Source of the DNA: Atrichornis clamosus
Taxonomy: Eukaryota; Chordata; Aves; Passeriformes; Menuridae
NCBI GenBank assembly: GCA_013400975.1
Contig: WBMZ01011708.1
Coordinates: 1-64,000, forward strand
Length of the DNA: 64,000 nucleotides
Direction of reading: 5' to 3'
This document shows, piece by piece, positions 37,706-49,901 of this stretch (the stretch's first letter is position 1; every line of letters begins with the position of its first letter). The position numbers and the translations under genes are program-made. Below the pieces are notes generated by a model. The model saw nothing but the letters and a program-made list of their open reading frames with translations, searched no databases and had not been told where the DNA came from.

Positions 37706-37790
37706 TTAAATTAAATCATTAAATATATTAATATATTTATTAAATATAGAAACAAATATAGAAATATTAAATATATTAAATATAGAAACA
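37706..37790 (+). repeat. AT-rich imperfect tandem repeat
   Basis: Repeated ATTAAATATATT and AAATATAGAAAC words occur in varying order, with a local duplication of 'attaaatatagaaaca'. It is A/T slippage-type sequence that could also fold back on itself. No gene is attached. Confidence 0.7.
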
Positions 37791-40700
37791 GTACAAATCT
37801 GTGCTAACTCACAGAACTGCCAGAAGTACAGACTTAGTTGATTTTTTTTACTTTTATAAAAGTGTTGAGCCAAAATGGCTGAACCATTCTACTCCATCCT
37901 CTGTATCATTACAAATAGCAACATCTCTGTGCAAGACCTGTGAGCTCAATGAACTTTTTGAAGACAAACTGAAATGATTGCACTGCTGCAACATGAGACT
38001 TCTCTAGCACAACCTTTGTCATTGCTGAAGATGTATAAAATGGAAATCACCCACCTTGATTCAGATTACTATATCCTTGGCAGTTTTGAAATCAAACTCT
38101 CATCATTTCATTGTAAAGTGGGTGTACACATTCTAAAAATTATTGAAACAAAACCCATGAATTTTATAGACTCACAGGAGCAGACTTTCCACTGGGAAAA
38201 AAAAAAAATCTCGGTTGAATGAAGAGACAAATTTCCCTTCCAGCAAACCTTAAAAGTAGATTGCGTAAGAAGGAATAAAATAGTCTTTAAAATATATTTT
38301 GTCTCAAATGCTTTTTGTCAGACCAGTAATATCACAAGAGAACACAGTTGTTTGCTGTAATCAAAAATTAAATAAACCTAAGAAAAGATAATAAGTGGAA
38401 AAGAAAGTACCCCACATTAAAATTTTAAATTAATTTTGTGCCTGAAAAAGGTGCAGTCCATTCCTCACAAATAAATTTGAGGTGTTTATATTAAATGCAA
38501 AGATCCCAACACTGCAAGGAGCTGCCAGTTTTCATCTATGTTACTGGGAGGTAAAAGGCTCTCAGTACCTCATAGGATGCTCTGTTCATTAAAGAAATTT
38601 ATTAGTTTAATACCCAATTCTGCCTTGAATGTTTCAAAGTAGATTGCAGACAGGTGGAATTTCAGGCAGCAAGCGCTTCCCAAGTACTCCTGTAACGACA
38701 AGTTCTGGGAAAGTATAGTGGCAAAAAAAGAAATACAACAAGACTGTAAATGAGAATAGCAGAGATCCAGCTTTTCCCAACTATTAGAATACCCAGGAAG
38801 CTATAGAAAAGATAGGTTCCATTTCTTTTTCTGCTTTTTGTCTTTTTATCTCATGTACAGAGAAGTATTTTAAAGTTAAGGGTTGTAGCAGATAGTTATC
38901 AAACTTTGCCCTTAGGTGGTACAGCAACATTGCTGAAAAATTGCTTTCAAAACCTATTACGTTGCTGAGCATTTCAACACTAGCGTACTCTGTCTATAAC
39001 TCTTTATTTTCTTTGGCATGTATGAATCTACTTTTTATTTAGAGGAATGCTTATTTTCTCTCTCAACACTGTCTCCCTGTTCTTCCCCTCATATGATCTG
39101 ATTAATTCCAAAATCTCACTTTCATTTGTTCAGTTATAGAAGTTGTTCTCCAAACATTTTTCACCCTAATTGATTTACAGTGATTCCAAAGCCTTATTTA
39201 ATGAACTAGCTGATTTCATTAACTAGTACTACTGATCTATCAAAGTTCTGTCTATTCCTACTCACTGGGGTTTGCTTTTGTTTAAACTGAACCAGCAGCA
39301 ATCACTCAATCCAGGGGTACTCTGAACCTACTTTTTACAACTGCTGTTGGCAACCTCTGTTCTCCACTAAGGAAGCCCCTTCATACCACAAGACACATCA
39401 TTCTAGCAGGACTTTTTTGCCTCCAAGAGCACTACCATCATCTCTAGATCAAGCTATACTCAAAGTTAAGGAGTCTGCAGCAGATCCAGAGCACCACGCT
39501 AGCAGAAACAGCTCCACTTCCTATTACTGTTCCTCCAGCAGCAGAAACTCATCCCTGTGGATTTTCAGTTCTCTGTCACTTCGAGCACTTCTTCCTCAAT
39601 TTAAAACCCTCTGCCTCAGTTAGTCCCACCTCCTTTTTAGGTGTAAGCAAGTAAATATCAGTAGCAATCAAAAAGAGGCTTTATGTGTGTAATTTATCAG
39701 AGCAGTACTAATCACACCTTCTTTACTGGGGAAAGTCCTATACATGCTTCAATTTTATTTACTATTTATTCCTTTACCCTTCTTTTATGATACCAGCACC
39801 CCAAATTCAATTCCCTGTCCCAATTTATACTTGGAGGAATTTAATAAAGTGGGCCTAAAGGAGAACTGGGCAATAATAAAGCTCCATTTATTGTTGGATA
39901 TTCATTCCTAGCAAAACAGCAGCAAAGGAGTAAAGTTTTGGTTTGGATTTAAACACAATTTTGTCTGGTGCTGGAACTGAACTTACTCAAGTTGTAGCTG
40001 TGTATCTGCAAAATATTAATGCACTTTTACAGAGTTTGTGTTTCAAATCTTCTCTGGATTTTTTGAATAGACTTTTTTTGTATTAGTAATTTTGTTATCT
40101 CCAGGAGAATGAAAAAGCTATAAAGTATTTAATTTAAGAATTTAATTTCAAACAGACAGGAGTATACTTTAAATTATAAATAGGAAAACTGAATGATAAG
40201 AAATATCCTTTTATTACTTTCTAAGTACAGTAATAACACCTGCTACCTTGGGCCAGAAGATTATTGGCAACCAAAGTTTTAATCATCAAAAAAGAAAGAT
40301 TTTGTGTGCCTGGGAGATAGTTGTTTCTCTACTACAATACATATCTTGATATTTTGAGCTTTGGCTAATAAACATTTAATAATTATTATATTAAAAGTTA
40401 TTGTCCGTGGGGCTTGCTTTTGATGTGTACCATATAAAACAGGTGTCTTGTATTATTTTACTGGCACTGGGGCTTTCCAGTTTGCACAGAGCTTAGAATT
40501 ATTAGTTTAGAATCCAGTTGCTATCTTTGTTATTGCTTTGTAAAGTTCTAATTAGAATTTGGGGAATCTAAAGAAGCAATATGTTTTATGAATAGTGCTG
40601 TGTCTTTTAGATGTGTGATTGCTATTCACTTGCTTTTGCTTGTTTTATTAAGCAGAAGACAGCAAAGAAATGTTTGAATAATCTCATATATTTGATCTTT

Positions 40701-40845
40701 GTGTTTGGAAGGAACTTATTAACAATAAAAATATGGGATGACAATCAGTATCCACTTTTGAGGTGTTAGAATGGAGATGATGTTAATTAAAGCGTTTGCC
40801 TGAGCAGATACTGTATTACAAAATTATCCCCTGATCATTTAGACT

Positions 40846-40965
40846 GTACTATTCCAGTGTCTTGGGTCAGAAGGGATTTCTCAGGTCATCTAGCCCAGGC
40901 ACTTTTATAAGCCCATGTGACATTACAACCCAAATATTGCTCCAGGTTTCTCCTCAAACACCTGT
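40846..40965 (-). mobile_element. Old, diverged CR1-like fragment
   Basis: Plus-strand words 'tattccagtgtcttgggtcagaag' and 'tcaggtcatctagcccagg', followed by 'ctccaggtttctcctcaaacacctgtactg', follow the order of reversed CR1 3' sequence (tail, then the 'gtcatctagtccaa' block, then the region encoding the ORF2 end). Divergence is high and the octamer tail is unclear, so it is an ancient copy if the call is right. Edges are approximate. Confidence 0.5.
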
Positions 40966-42599
40966 ACTGCTGATGCCCTACTGAATTACAAGGCAATTAA
41001 GTGTCTGACCTCAAAGCTGTGAATCTTAAGCAATAATGCTTAAGAAAAATTTCCGTTTTTCATTCAAACTTCTGCTTTCATATGCAGACAGTTAAGACTG
41101 ACATTTAAAGGAAAAAAATATGCAAATGATCCAAGTCCTACTTTATAGTCAAACCGCTCCAATATCTTAAATTTCCATAGACATTGCTCCACAGATTTTC
41201 ATTTAGCTCCATAGATTGTTTATAAATAATCAGTGACTGTGTGGCGGGAAAGAAGAAAAAAACCACGAAACCCCCAGAGAATTACTTTCTGTCCCTTCAG
41301 GAATGAAATGAGATCACAACTGGACTGCAGGTTTTCTTCAAGGACTGGTACACTCTCCATTAAGCTGTCACACAGTCTCTCCTCCATAAAAGCAGAGTGA
41401 GGGATGGCAGGTTGAGTATCTTGCGCTGGAAGGGAAGTTGGTGAAATGCCCATACCCAACAATTGGCTGGCAAAAGGGAAGCATGAAGTTACAGACATGT
41501 AAATAATTGATTTTTCAATTTAGCTACTGACTTGAAAAATCAAAGAAATAAATTCAGAACAATTGACCCAGAAGAGAAGCATTTTGGGGTCTTTTTTCCC
41601 CCCTCTTGTTCTCTCTTTTCATACACACTGAATGTGACTGAGTGTGACAGGCTATTGAGTCTCTCTTTCATTCCTTATTGAAAAGTTAGGATTGATCTGC
41701 ATAGAAGGTTTTCAAATGATGAATCAAAGAAAGGTCCATATTAGAAGGCCTCTGGCTACTGTTGAGAGGTATAAGAGTTCAAGCCCATCTTATGAATTAG
41801 AAAAAGATTACAGGTCAATTCCCTAGCCACTGGCTTAAGAAACCAGAAATGCTTCAGTTCAGAATGATGAAATAGAATTATTTTGACATTTCAAAACTTT
41901 CTTTTCTTTCCCCAAACTAAATTTTAAATTAAATCTAAAAATGCAGGTTTTGGTTCAAAATAAATATGTACACATTTTCTGCCTGAATAAATCACCATTT
42001 CTGGTTTGGTTTGTGGTTGCTTTTTTTCCCTGGAAAGAGCTTGGTTTTGTGACTTCTTCTCATGAGCTCTGTATATAATCAAAGCCAGATTATCTTCAGC
42101 ACTGTGGGCTATTTTTTTTTCTTCTCTTTAATGGTCAGCAGTGGAGTGAAAATTCATCCAACTGGAGAACATCTCCGTGCCTGTATTAGGCAATCTCTAC
42201 TGAATGCTCCTCACTGATTTCATTAGCAGGACACAAAATGCCATGTCATGTTACCTCTGTGAGTGGCTGAGCTTCGGCAGCCACAGGTATCTTACTCCAA
42301 GATTATTACCAAATACATTTATTTTGATTTTCCTATTTTGAAAATAGAAAGGTGGACTTCTGATTACTAACTAGATATAGTAGCTATAAGAGTTCCTGTT
42401 TCCACTGGTTAGTCAGGTCAAAGTCATTTCAGTATTCCCTGGTTCATCTGTTAAGTATCCAGTGTCTTAACTAGAGTTTCTGAGGCCCAAGTTTGTTGAA
42501 AACATAACATTTTAAGTTTGGTGCTTCATCCACTGTGGACTATCTGTGATGTCTTTTGGATATGATTCACACAGACAATAAAGGGACGGAAACATCACT
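40966..42599. other. Unique sequence, nothing firm recognised
   Basis: No repeat or gene is recognised. The part at about 42060-42260 is of mixed composition without simple repeats and could be a conserved noncoding element, which cannot be shown from one sequence. A minus-strand frame at 41220-41498 (92 codons) has no recognised domain. Confidence 0.45.
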
Positions 42600-42980
42600 C
42601 ATAAGAGGATAGCCTGAGAGCACAGGACTGAGGAGAAGGCTCAGGGGTTTCTTATCAAGGTGTATAAATACCTAAGGCAAGGGAACGAAAGAGGAGCAGC
42701 CAGGCTTTTCTCAGTGACACCCACTAACAGGACCAAAAGCCAGTGAGCAAAAACTACAAAACATGAAAAAGAAATTAAAACAAATAAAAAAAAATTAAAA
42801 CCATGAAATTCAACCCAAACACAAGTAAGCAGGTTTTTACTGAGATGGTGGTCAAACAGTGAGACAAGTGGCCCAGAGAACCTAACTGTGCAGTCAGGTT
42901 TTGAATGAGTCCTGGAAAACCTGCTCTAAGCTGACCCTGCTGGCACAGGGATTTCCTTCTGACCTAAGTGACTCTGCAAG
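42600..42980 (+). mobile_element. Diverged CR1 LINE fragment (ORF2 end and 3' region)
   Basis: In plus orientation the CR1 order is preserved: 'tatcaaggtgtataaatacct', 'gagcagccaggcttttctcag', 'gacacccactaacaggacc', 'aaaagccagtgagcaaaaact', then an A-rich insertion (42755-42800), 'ggtttttactgagatggtgg', 'gagacaagtggcccagag', 'ctggaaaacctgctctaagc' and 'gaccctgctggcacaggg'. It covers the 3' end of the former ORF2 with many substitutions and gaps, so it is non-coding. The octamer tail is not visible. It is older than the copies at 47281 and 59692. Confidence 0.75.
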
Positions 42981-43228
42981 ACGAAAAAGAGAAGTCTGTG
43001 GGTGCAATGTCACACAGACTGCTGGGTACACCAAGCTGGTGCTGGACACGCGTGGATAACCCTTACTGAGGGCACAGCACGGCCCTGCTGCAGTTCAGTG
43101 CTGTGTCCCCTTCCAAACAGGTCAGCGCACAGCTGCCAAGCACAGCTACCTGGCATCAGCCTCTAATTGAGCATAACAGGAGACATTTTCTTACCCATCT
43201 AAAGTAGTAGTCGTTTCCAGAAACTCAC

Positions 43229-43319
43229 CAGGAGCAGCCTACAGTCTCCTTTCATCCAGAAAAGCAGCAGTTAAAGCACAGGCTTAGGCTGCCCATCCTT
43301 CTCCTAGCAGCTGTAACAA
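43229..43319 (-). other. Exon-like segment without open frame, minus strand
   Basis: On the minus strand a strong acceptor ('caggctccttttacag') and a strong donor (TCCTG|GTGAGTTT) enclose 91 bp. All three frames are stopped, so it could only be a noncoding exon or a decoy. Confidence 0.15.
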
Positions 43320-44841
43320 CTGTAAAAGGAGCCTGGTCTGGAGTCCTTTATAAATACTTTATAGCACTGCTAACAGCTATTGATATGTTCTATATGCTAC
43401 AGGGTTCTCTTCTGGAGGAGAAACCAGAGTTTACAAGCAATACTTAAATATGATTTCAACTTTGGCACATTATACACTGCATGGTAGCTCCTAGCACTAT
43501 TATAAGGTCTCATCTTCCATGCTGCTCCCATATTAAGCAGGTTGAAGAGCTGCCAGAAGGTATTTAAAGATGTATTCAGGTGTCAGAAGGGGGTTGAAGT
43601 AATTTTTAAAATCTGTCTGGCAGCAACTAAATCTGTCAATTAATTTTCATGTTCTTTTCTCCTTCTAGAAATGGTTTCCTATATTTCATACATTTTGATC
43701 CATTTATTATTTTAAGCTGTAGCATTTTAGCAAAACAGATTAGCGCTTAATGACTAAAGTTAAGAAATGCAATGACTGCAAATGTACAATGAAATATTAA
43801 TAATTAGTTTCCAATGCTTTTTTAACATCCTTGGAAGATGCATACTAATGCTATTACATTTTACACGTTTAGTGCCCTCTTCCTTAGTTAAAACTGCAAC
43901 TGCAAATTACGCAGTTTTTTTTAATATATTAATGTTCAACTATAATATGAAACAAAGAAAAGCTGTGGTTAAGTAAGTAAAAACTTTAAAACTACCTTTT
44001 CTACTTTTCACTGTGTCAATTTCTGTTTATTACCTGGTTTTAACTTTGTGGTCACATTTTGTCTTTTGGCACATGAAGGTGTGTGTGCATGCCAAAAAAA
44101 GACTTGCAAAATTTACATACATGCAAAATAAAAGAGTCAAAAAAGAGTTGGTTAATGAAATATTAAGAGGTGCCACAAGTTCGGGTTTAATGTGCTATTT
44201 TAGTGTGTTATTTGCTTTTAACAACTGCTCATGCCTAACCACATACTTGCCTAAACACAGAAGAAAAATTTTTAAAATAGCTAATAAAATTAGAAAGCCA
44301 AGTGGAATGATGCATTCATGTAACTGTGTTTTATGTTAAAAAAACCCAAAAATAAAAAAACCCCACACAACTAGCTAAATCTTTGATATCACTGGTTGCC
44401 CTAAGATGGAGAGATCATCTCTCTGGTGTTTTGGCATAAGTTTAAAAGTTAGCATAGGAAGCAGGAATAAGGAAGTTCATCTTTGGGACACGGCCTAATG
44501 AAAATGCTCTGCTGTGTTGCTTGGTACAAAACAAATATTTCATGCCTACACAGCCTTTGATTTCTCTGATACATTGTTGAAGTTCTCATCTTTTTCACAG
44601 TATGAAAGTCATGGCCATTCACACATTTTATTCACAGGGAAAGAACTGAATACACAAAAATATAATAAATAAGAATACAAGAGCATTCACCTTGAGGAGC
44701 TCAACTTTAAAATGTTCTGGCCTGTAGCAATGCTATAAATAAAACCTGAAAATTGACAAGTTACGTAAATTAACTTTTATGTAGAGGATTCATACTGAAT
44801 TCCTTCTGAAGTACTGCATACCTCTAAGTAGCCTTACTCAC

Positions 44842-44987
44842 CTTTATTTTGCAAAAAAAAAAAATCAAGAGCAAAACCACCATAGAAATTCAGTTGCACA
44901 CACGTGAAAATGGCGTTGCCAATTCTCGTCAATCCAAGATAACTAAACTGGTTTGCTTCAACTTCATTTAATTTGGATGGTTTGGTC
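44842..44987 (-). other. Exon-like segment with strong splice sites and open frame, minus strand
   Basis: Read on minus, the acceptor 'aaaccttctcctatag' precedes 146 bp that end at a near-ideal donor AAAG|GTGAGTAAGG. One frame is open from end to end (1 leading base, 48 codons, 1 trailing). It contains SYLGLTRIGNAIFTCVQLNF and then a run of Phe where the strand carries a 12-base T run. Three CpGs are kept within about 30 bp, which is unusual in this AT-rich context. I cannot assign a family. The T run inside argues somewhat against coding. It is among the better exon candidates in the window, but unproven. Confidence 0.25.
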
Positions 44988-45500
44988 CTATAGGAGAAGG
45001 TTTGCAAAGTCATAGTTATAATTCAGGTGATAAATAGCATTTGTGTCTTTGAAACTATATCCTAAGGACTACAGTCAGTTTGTCTCTGGAGAAGGGTTTT
45101 TTACCCACTTTTTATAACACCTCTACAGAATTAAGTGATCATACATGGAACACAAGTACCTGGATGGAGGGCAGAGTCTGTCGATGGGGGCAGTCTGAGA
45201 CTATCACCACAGCCTCACCTCTGCCTCCTGATGGGGATTATTCAACCTCCAGTCACTGTGCTGTGACAGTTTCTTAGGTTCCACTCAAAGCCTACTGTAA
45301 GAAGAGTTAAAAAAACCAAACCACACACATCCCTAAAAAAAACCAATTCTTCCTTAACCAAGCCATACTGTCCAGGCAGAAGGAAAGCAGAGAGCTGCTG
45401 GAAATTGTAGTAAGCACTGCCTTTTACAGTTCTAGTTTATGATGCCACGTCTGGGGCCATGTTTGTCTGGGACTAAACAGAAGCAAATTTATATTAATTC

Positions 45501-46093
45501 TGTCGTAGTTTAGTCCCAGCCAGCAGCTAGGTACCACACAGCTGCTCACTCATCCTCTCACCAGTGGGATCATGGAGAGAGAATGGGAAAGGGAAAAGGT
45601 AGAAAACTCATGTGTTGAGGTAAAGACCATTTAATAGCAAAAGCAAAAGCCACGCACAAAAGCAAAGCAAAGCAAGGAATTAATTCACTGCTTCCCATGG
45701 GCAGGGAGGTGTTCAGCCATCTCCAGGAGAGCAGGGCCCCATCATGCGTAACAGTGACTTGGGAAGACAAACAACATCACTCCAAAAGTCCCCCTCTTCC
45801 TCCTTCCCCCCACCACTTTATTAACTGAGCACATCATCACATAGTCCGGAATATCCCTTGGGTCAGTTGGGGTCACCTGTCCAGGCTGTGTCTCCTCCCA
45901 GGCACCCCCAACTTCCTCACCAGCGTGAGGCCGGTACGAAAAGCAGAAAAGGCCTTGGCTCTGTGCAAGCCCTGCTCAGCAATGACAGAAACATCTCTGT
46001 ATTATCAACCCCGTGTTCAGCACAAATCCAAAACACAGCCCCATGCCAGCCACTGGGGAGAAAGTTAACTCTACCCCAGCCAAAACCAGCATA
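45501..46093 (-). mobile_element. Solo LTR, songbird ERVL-like family (same as 2683-3268), reversed
   Basis: A 593-bp LTR is related along its whole length to the LTR at 2683-3268 but lies in the opposite orientation. Plus-strand ends are TGTCGTAG... and ...CCAGCATA, so the LTR's own 5' TG has mutated to TA. Flanks AATTC (left) and AGTTC (right) make a 5-bp target duplication with one mismatch. The U3 TATA is altered to TTAATAAAG. No internal retroviral sequence is present, so it is a solo LTR. The 'gatggctgaacacctccctgcc' block of the first LTR is recognisable here in reverse. Confidence 0.9.
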
Positions 46094-47280
46094 AGTTCTT
46101 GTTAAAGATTTTTTTCTTGAAACAAATCAGGTAGGAAAAATATTGCCACTTGAAGAAAGAACTACCACAGAGTCAGGCCTCAAGCTGATATAGGAACATT
46201 TTACTTTAGTCTTTATTGTTTATGTTATCTTTCACATTTGAGAGGTCTGATGTATCAATTTTGTTACCCCTCGAATTTTTTCCATCAAAAATCATAGGGT
46301 TTGGGGTTTTTTTTAAAGCAGAGCTTTCTACACCTGTTGAGTTACACATGGTTTTCTGTAGTGAGCTGAAGCAACATCATCTATTTACTAAAATGCTCTA
46401 TCATTGAGTGAATCAAATAATGGATCAGATCCTTTCAACTTTGTCTAAGGGGCAAGGGAAGACTGTCATAAGGTCAAGCTAAAAATTTCTTCATGTGCTT
46501 CTGAAGTCTCACAACTATCTAATTAAATCTTTTAAAGATCCCCTAATATGGGCACTCAATCCTCCCCTTGGAGGGCTGCTGTTGTTATGTGTATTCAGAG
46601 ATTTAAGAAACAAGAAGTTCACCTTACATGCATTAGGGGGTTAATTAGGTTTTCATTAAGCACTTCTTTAATTCCTCCTACATGCATAACATTTAAACTG
46701 GATTGCTGGAGGATAGCTGGCAGCATCATGACAACTACAATATTGACATTATAGTAATTTGCAGTTAAGGTCACTTAAAGGTAACACCAACTCTTCATTA
46801 CTCAGTCACATGCAATGCATGTGGCTTCAGGAAGACACTCTCTTAACTTAATGAGGATGGTCCAAGTATGGTTCTACCTACAATTTTATTTTTTATACTT
46901 GGTGGGTATCTTACTTTGTTCAACAGTTTCATTATTTGAATTTTATCCTTTTGGAGTTGTTTGTTTTAATAAATAAAAGTTACAAAGTGCTACTGTACAA
47001 TCACTATAATTTGAAAATTGACGTCTGAAAAGCTTTCTGCAAGGAGTGTATTGGTAGAGCTAAAAAAAACCATACACCACAGAGTAGTCTTGGAGGCTAA
47101 GTTCACCAACCTGTACCTATGCTTTTATTTTTTTAATAACATTTGCCAGAAGAGCACCTTTTTCCTCCTGCTGTCATGTAGTACCTTGCCCAGATCACTA
47201 GCACTGTCTTACTGATCCCTTTTAAGGGAAAGTGGTAATGAAACAACATTAGTTTTGCTATTACTCATTAGTTTTTCACA
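46094..47280. other. Unique AT-rich sequence, nothing recognised
   Basis: AT-rich sequence lies between an LTR and a CR1. No gene, RNA or repeat is recognised. Confidence 0.5.
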
Positions 47281-47463
47281 GGAGTGACTGGGCATTGGAA
47301 TGGGCTGCCCAGGGAGGTGGTGGAGTCACCATCCCTGGAGGTGTTTAAGAAAAGCCTGGATGTGGCACTCAGTACCATAATCTACTTGGACAAAGTGGTG
47401 TTAGGGCATAGGTTGGACTTGATAATCTCAAAGATCTTTTCCAACCTAATTAGTTCTGTGATA
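47281..47463 (+). mobile_element. CR1 LINE 3' fragment with ORF2 C-terminal remnant
   Basis: Plus-oriented and fairly well preserved. It begins 'actgggcattggaatgggctgc' and continues 'ggtggtggagtcaccatccc', 'taagaaaagcctggatgtgg', 'ttaggttggact'-type sequence and 'tcttttccaacctaatt', ending in the tail 'agttctgtgata'. The first half still translates as the C-terminal end of the CR1 reverse-transcriptase protein ([20 protein letters not shown]), followed by 3'-UTR. It is 5'-truncated and non-functional. It belongs to the same CR1 group as the copy at 59692. Confidence 0.9.
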
Positions 47464-49785
47464 ACAGAAAGAGCATTAAAACATGATTTAATGTGATGCT
47501 CATACAGATCCTATAACCCTCCATTTTTATTCTTAAATGAGATGAAAAAGAAACATATTATATATTTGAAATAATGTGCAGCTATTCTACCTGTATCTCA
47601 GTACCAACATTACTCCTCTATTTTAGATACATAGTTGCTCTTTACTTTGCCCTGTTAACACAAATGCTTACAGACCCAAGTAAATTGATGCATATTGTAA
47701 ATTTAGTCCCAATAAATTTTTGTGGGATCATGCCTTAGCAAAGAAATCAGTACTTAATATTATTTGCCTTTAGTCACAGCACAACATGCCATGTGTGTAG
47801 TTTTATTTTCATGAAGCACTGTGTCAGATTCCCAAGCAGTGGAGTTGCATCAGAGGTGGGAGGAAAGAAAAATAAATTAACTTCTCTCTTCCATGCAAGT
47901 GTTATGACAACAGTAATATTGTGAAAATAAGGTGTTAAAGCTCAGAAGCATTGTTATACAAGTTATTAAAATGCACTTGATACTAAACTCAAAATATTAC
48001 CTAAATTCATTGTAGTTCTTTTAAATGAATATCTGATAAAAGAATGTAATCACAGTGCAACCAGGAGGAAAACAAAAGAGACTTGATAAAACTGTAGAGC
48101 TGTTAGAAAATGAGATGTGTTAAATTTCATATTTCTGTGTATGAGACAACAATATGTTTTGTTAAACAGAAAAGTCCTTTTATTTAAATAATTGAATGTT
48201 AAAAGAATAAAAGCTACTACTGTGGTACAAGTTGTTATCTATCACCTAATCACTTTCCTACAGTGTGCTGAATACACTTTTATTAAAGTTGGTTCTGCCT
48301 TAAAAATAAGCCTATGGGTACTTCAGGAATAGTCCTTATAGCTGGTGTCATCTATAACACTTCCGTGTTACAATGACAGTCTGTTTTCTCTGAATGGTAT
48401 CTACGTGTCTTGTTTCCACGGACTTTTTAATGACAAGACATCTTGGCATCAGCAAAACTTAAAATTAAAACAGACTTTTTAAAAATTAACCATAACCTGA
48501 ATTTCACAAACATTTCCCAACCTCTTTCTATTAATATTTTCTAATTTTCTTTTGTCTTTTATATCCCAGTGGCTCATGGTTTGGTTTTTTTGGCTCCAAA
48601 GGGCAATCCAAAGAGAGTAAAAACACCCTCCACACACAGAAGGAATTCATCTTTTTTGAATAGTTGCTATACTCTTCAAAAAGAAGCAGATTTGAATTTC
48701 CACATTAAATACAGAAATTTAGACTGGATTTTCTATACTGTGGAGGCTGACCATGAAATAATGGTCACTGTACTTCTAGACAGCTTCGTTTTCTTTGCTG
48801 ATTTTACAGTACAACCTTGGCTAACATAAATGCAGAGCCAGAAGACTGAACTTATGAAACATGAAGAATAACAATAAAGAAATTTATTGAACCATCTTGA
48901 CATGGCACCTGAGATTTGGTTCTTGCAGATGGAGCAAGAAGCATCATGCAAAAACTAGGTACCACATGAAAAGAAATTTCTCCACAGAACTCAGAAAGTG
49001 AAAGCTTGGGAAGGACATGAAAAGAAAAACACTTTATAAAGGCTGAAGGTGAAGCAGCAGCAGCACAGGACTGTCTTTACAGAAAAATACTTTGGAATGG
49101 AATGGGCTGAGCCTGTAGCTTAAATCCCCTTGAAAAGAATGTAGATCTAAGCTGGTATATACTTTGTCATGGGACTGAGTACAACACAGCCGAAACAGCC
49201 CTCACAAAAAGGCTTAGAGAGCATGAAGGTGAACTGATTTTGTGAAAAGATAGCTGCATTTTTTTAAGTAAGGGAATTATATATATTGTATATATTACAT
49301 GGGAATCATATACACACAAGAACGGATATACAATATGGAGATTGTCCTACTTGCACTGTAATAGATATAAAGTTATCTTGTTTAGAAGAGCCAGCATATA
49401 CTGTATGATTGCTTTGAAACCACTACCACAAAGAGTAAGGAACTAAGGCACACCTGACCTCCTGCTGAGGAAGGAACAGAGTCTTACCTCTATTTAGGCT
49501 TTTTCGAGTTCCATAAACAGATATTTGTCACAACTTTCACTTATGGACAGTCACCTTTTCTATGTTTTCTATTACAATGTAATTCTATAGCAGATTTATC
49601 ACCATTTTCCTTTTCAGCTCTGTAACTTCTCAGTGTATAGCGCACAATCAATCCTCTAAGTGTCTATACCCTTCATTGGAAAAACTTGAGAGTTTAATTA
49701 GACCATTCTTGTATTAACCTACATTTGTAGGACTGAGATCTGATCTTACAGGTTATGAACATTAAACATTTCTTTCATATTTCAG

Positions 49786-49901
49786 GCAGCCACAGGCAGG
49801 ACCAGTCTGGGTTTCTGGGAGCTCTAAGCAAGGTCCAGGTCACTCCTGAGTTAGATGCTAATGCACTAAACAGCCATCCTTGTCTGGGAGGGCTCAGACA
49901 G
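49786..49901 (+). other. Exon-like segment with near-consensus splice sites and open frame
   Basis: Acceptor 'aaacatttctttcatatttcag' region (ends 49785) and donor ACAG|GTAAGTG (after 49901) fit vertebrate consensus closely. The 116 bp between them are clearly richer in G+C than the flanks. One frame is open (2 leading bases, 38 codons, ending in phase 0), including FLGALSKVQVTPELDANAL; the other two are stopped. I do not recognise the peptide. It could be an exon of an untracked coding or noncoding gene. Confidence 0.28.

Larger units (their letters stand above)
34684..40845. other. Unique sequence, two strong splice-like segments, no gene recognised
   Basis: No transposable element is recognised. 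Two exon-like segments on the plus strand (36287-36344, 37170-37263) have strong sites and are listed separately. AT-rich imperfect repeats lie at 37706-37790. The stretch 40390-40760 is unusually free of simple sequence and contains TAATTAG-like homeodomain words (for example 'tctaattagaat' at 40547), so it is a candidate conserved noncoding element. Confidence 0.45.
42981..45500. other. Unique sequence with two minus-strand exon-like segments
   Basis: The first 170 bp are G+C-richer and unassigned. Minus-strand exon-like segments lie at 43229-43319 (strong sites, no open frame) and 44842-44987 (strong sites, open frame), listed separately. The plus-strand frame at 44013-44339 (108 codons) has no recognisable domain and is probably chance. 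Confidence 0.45.
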
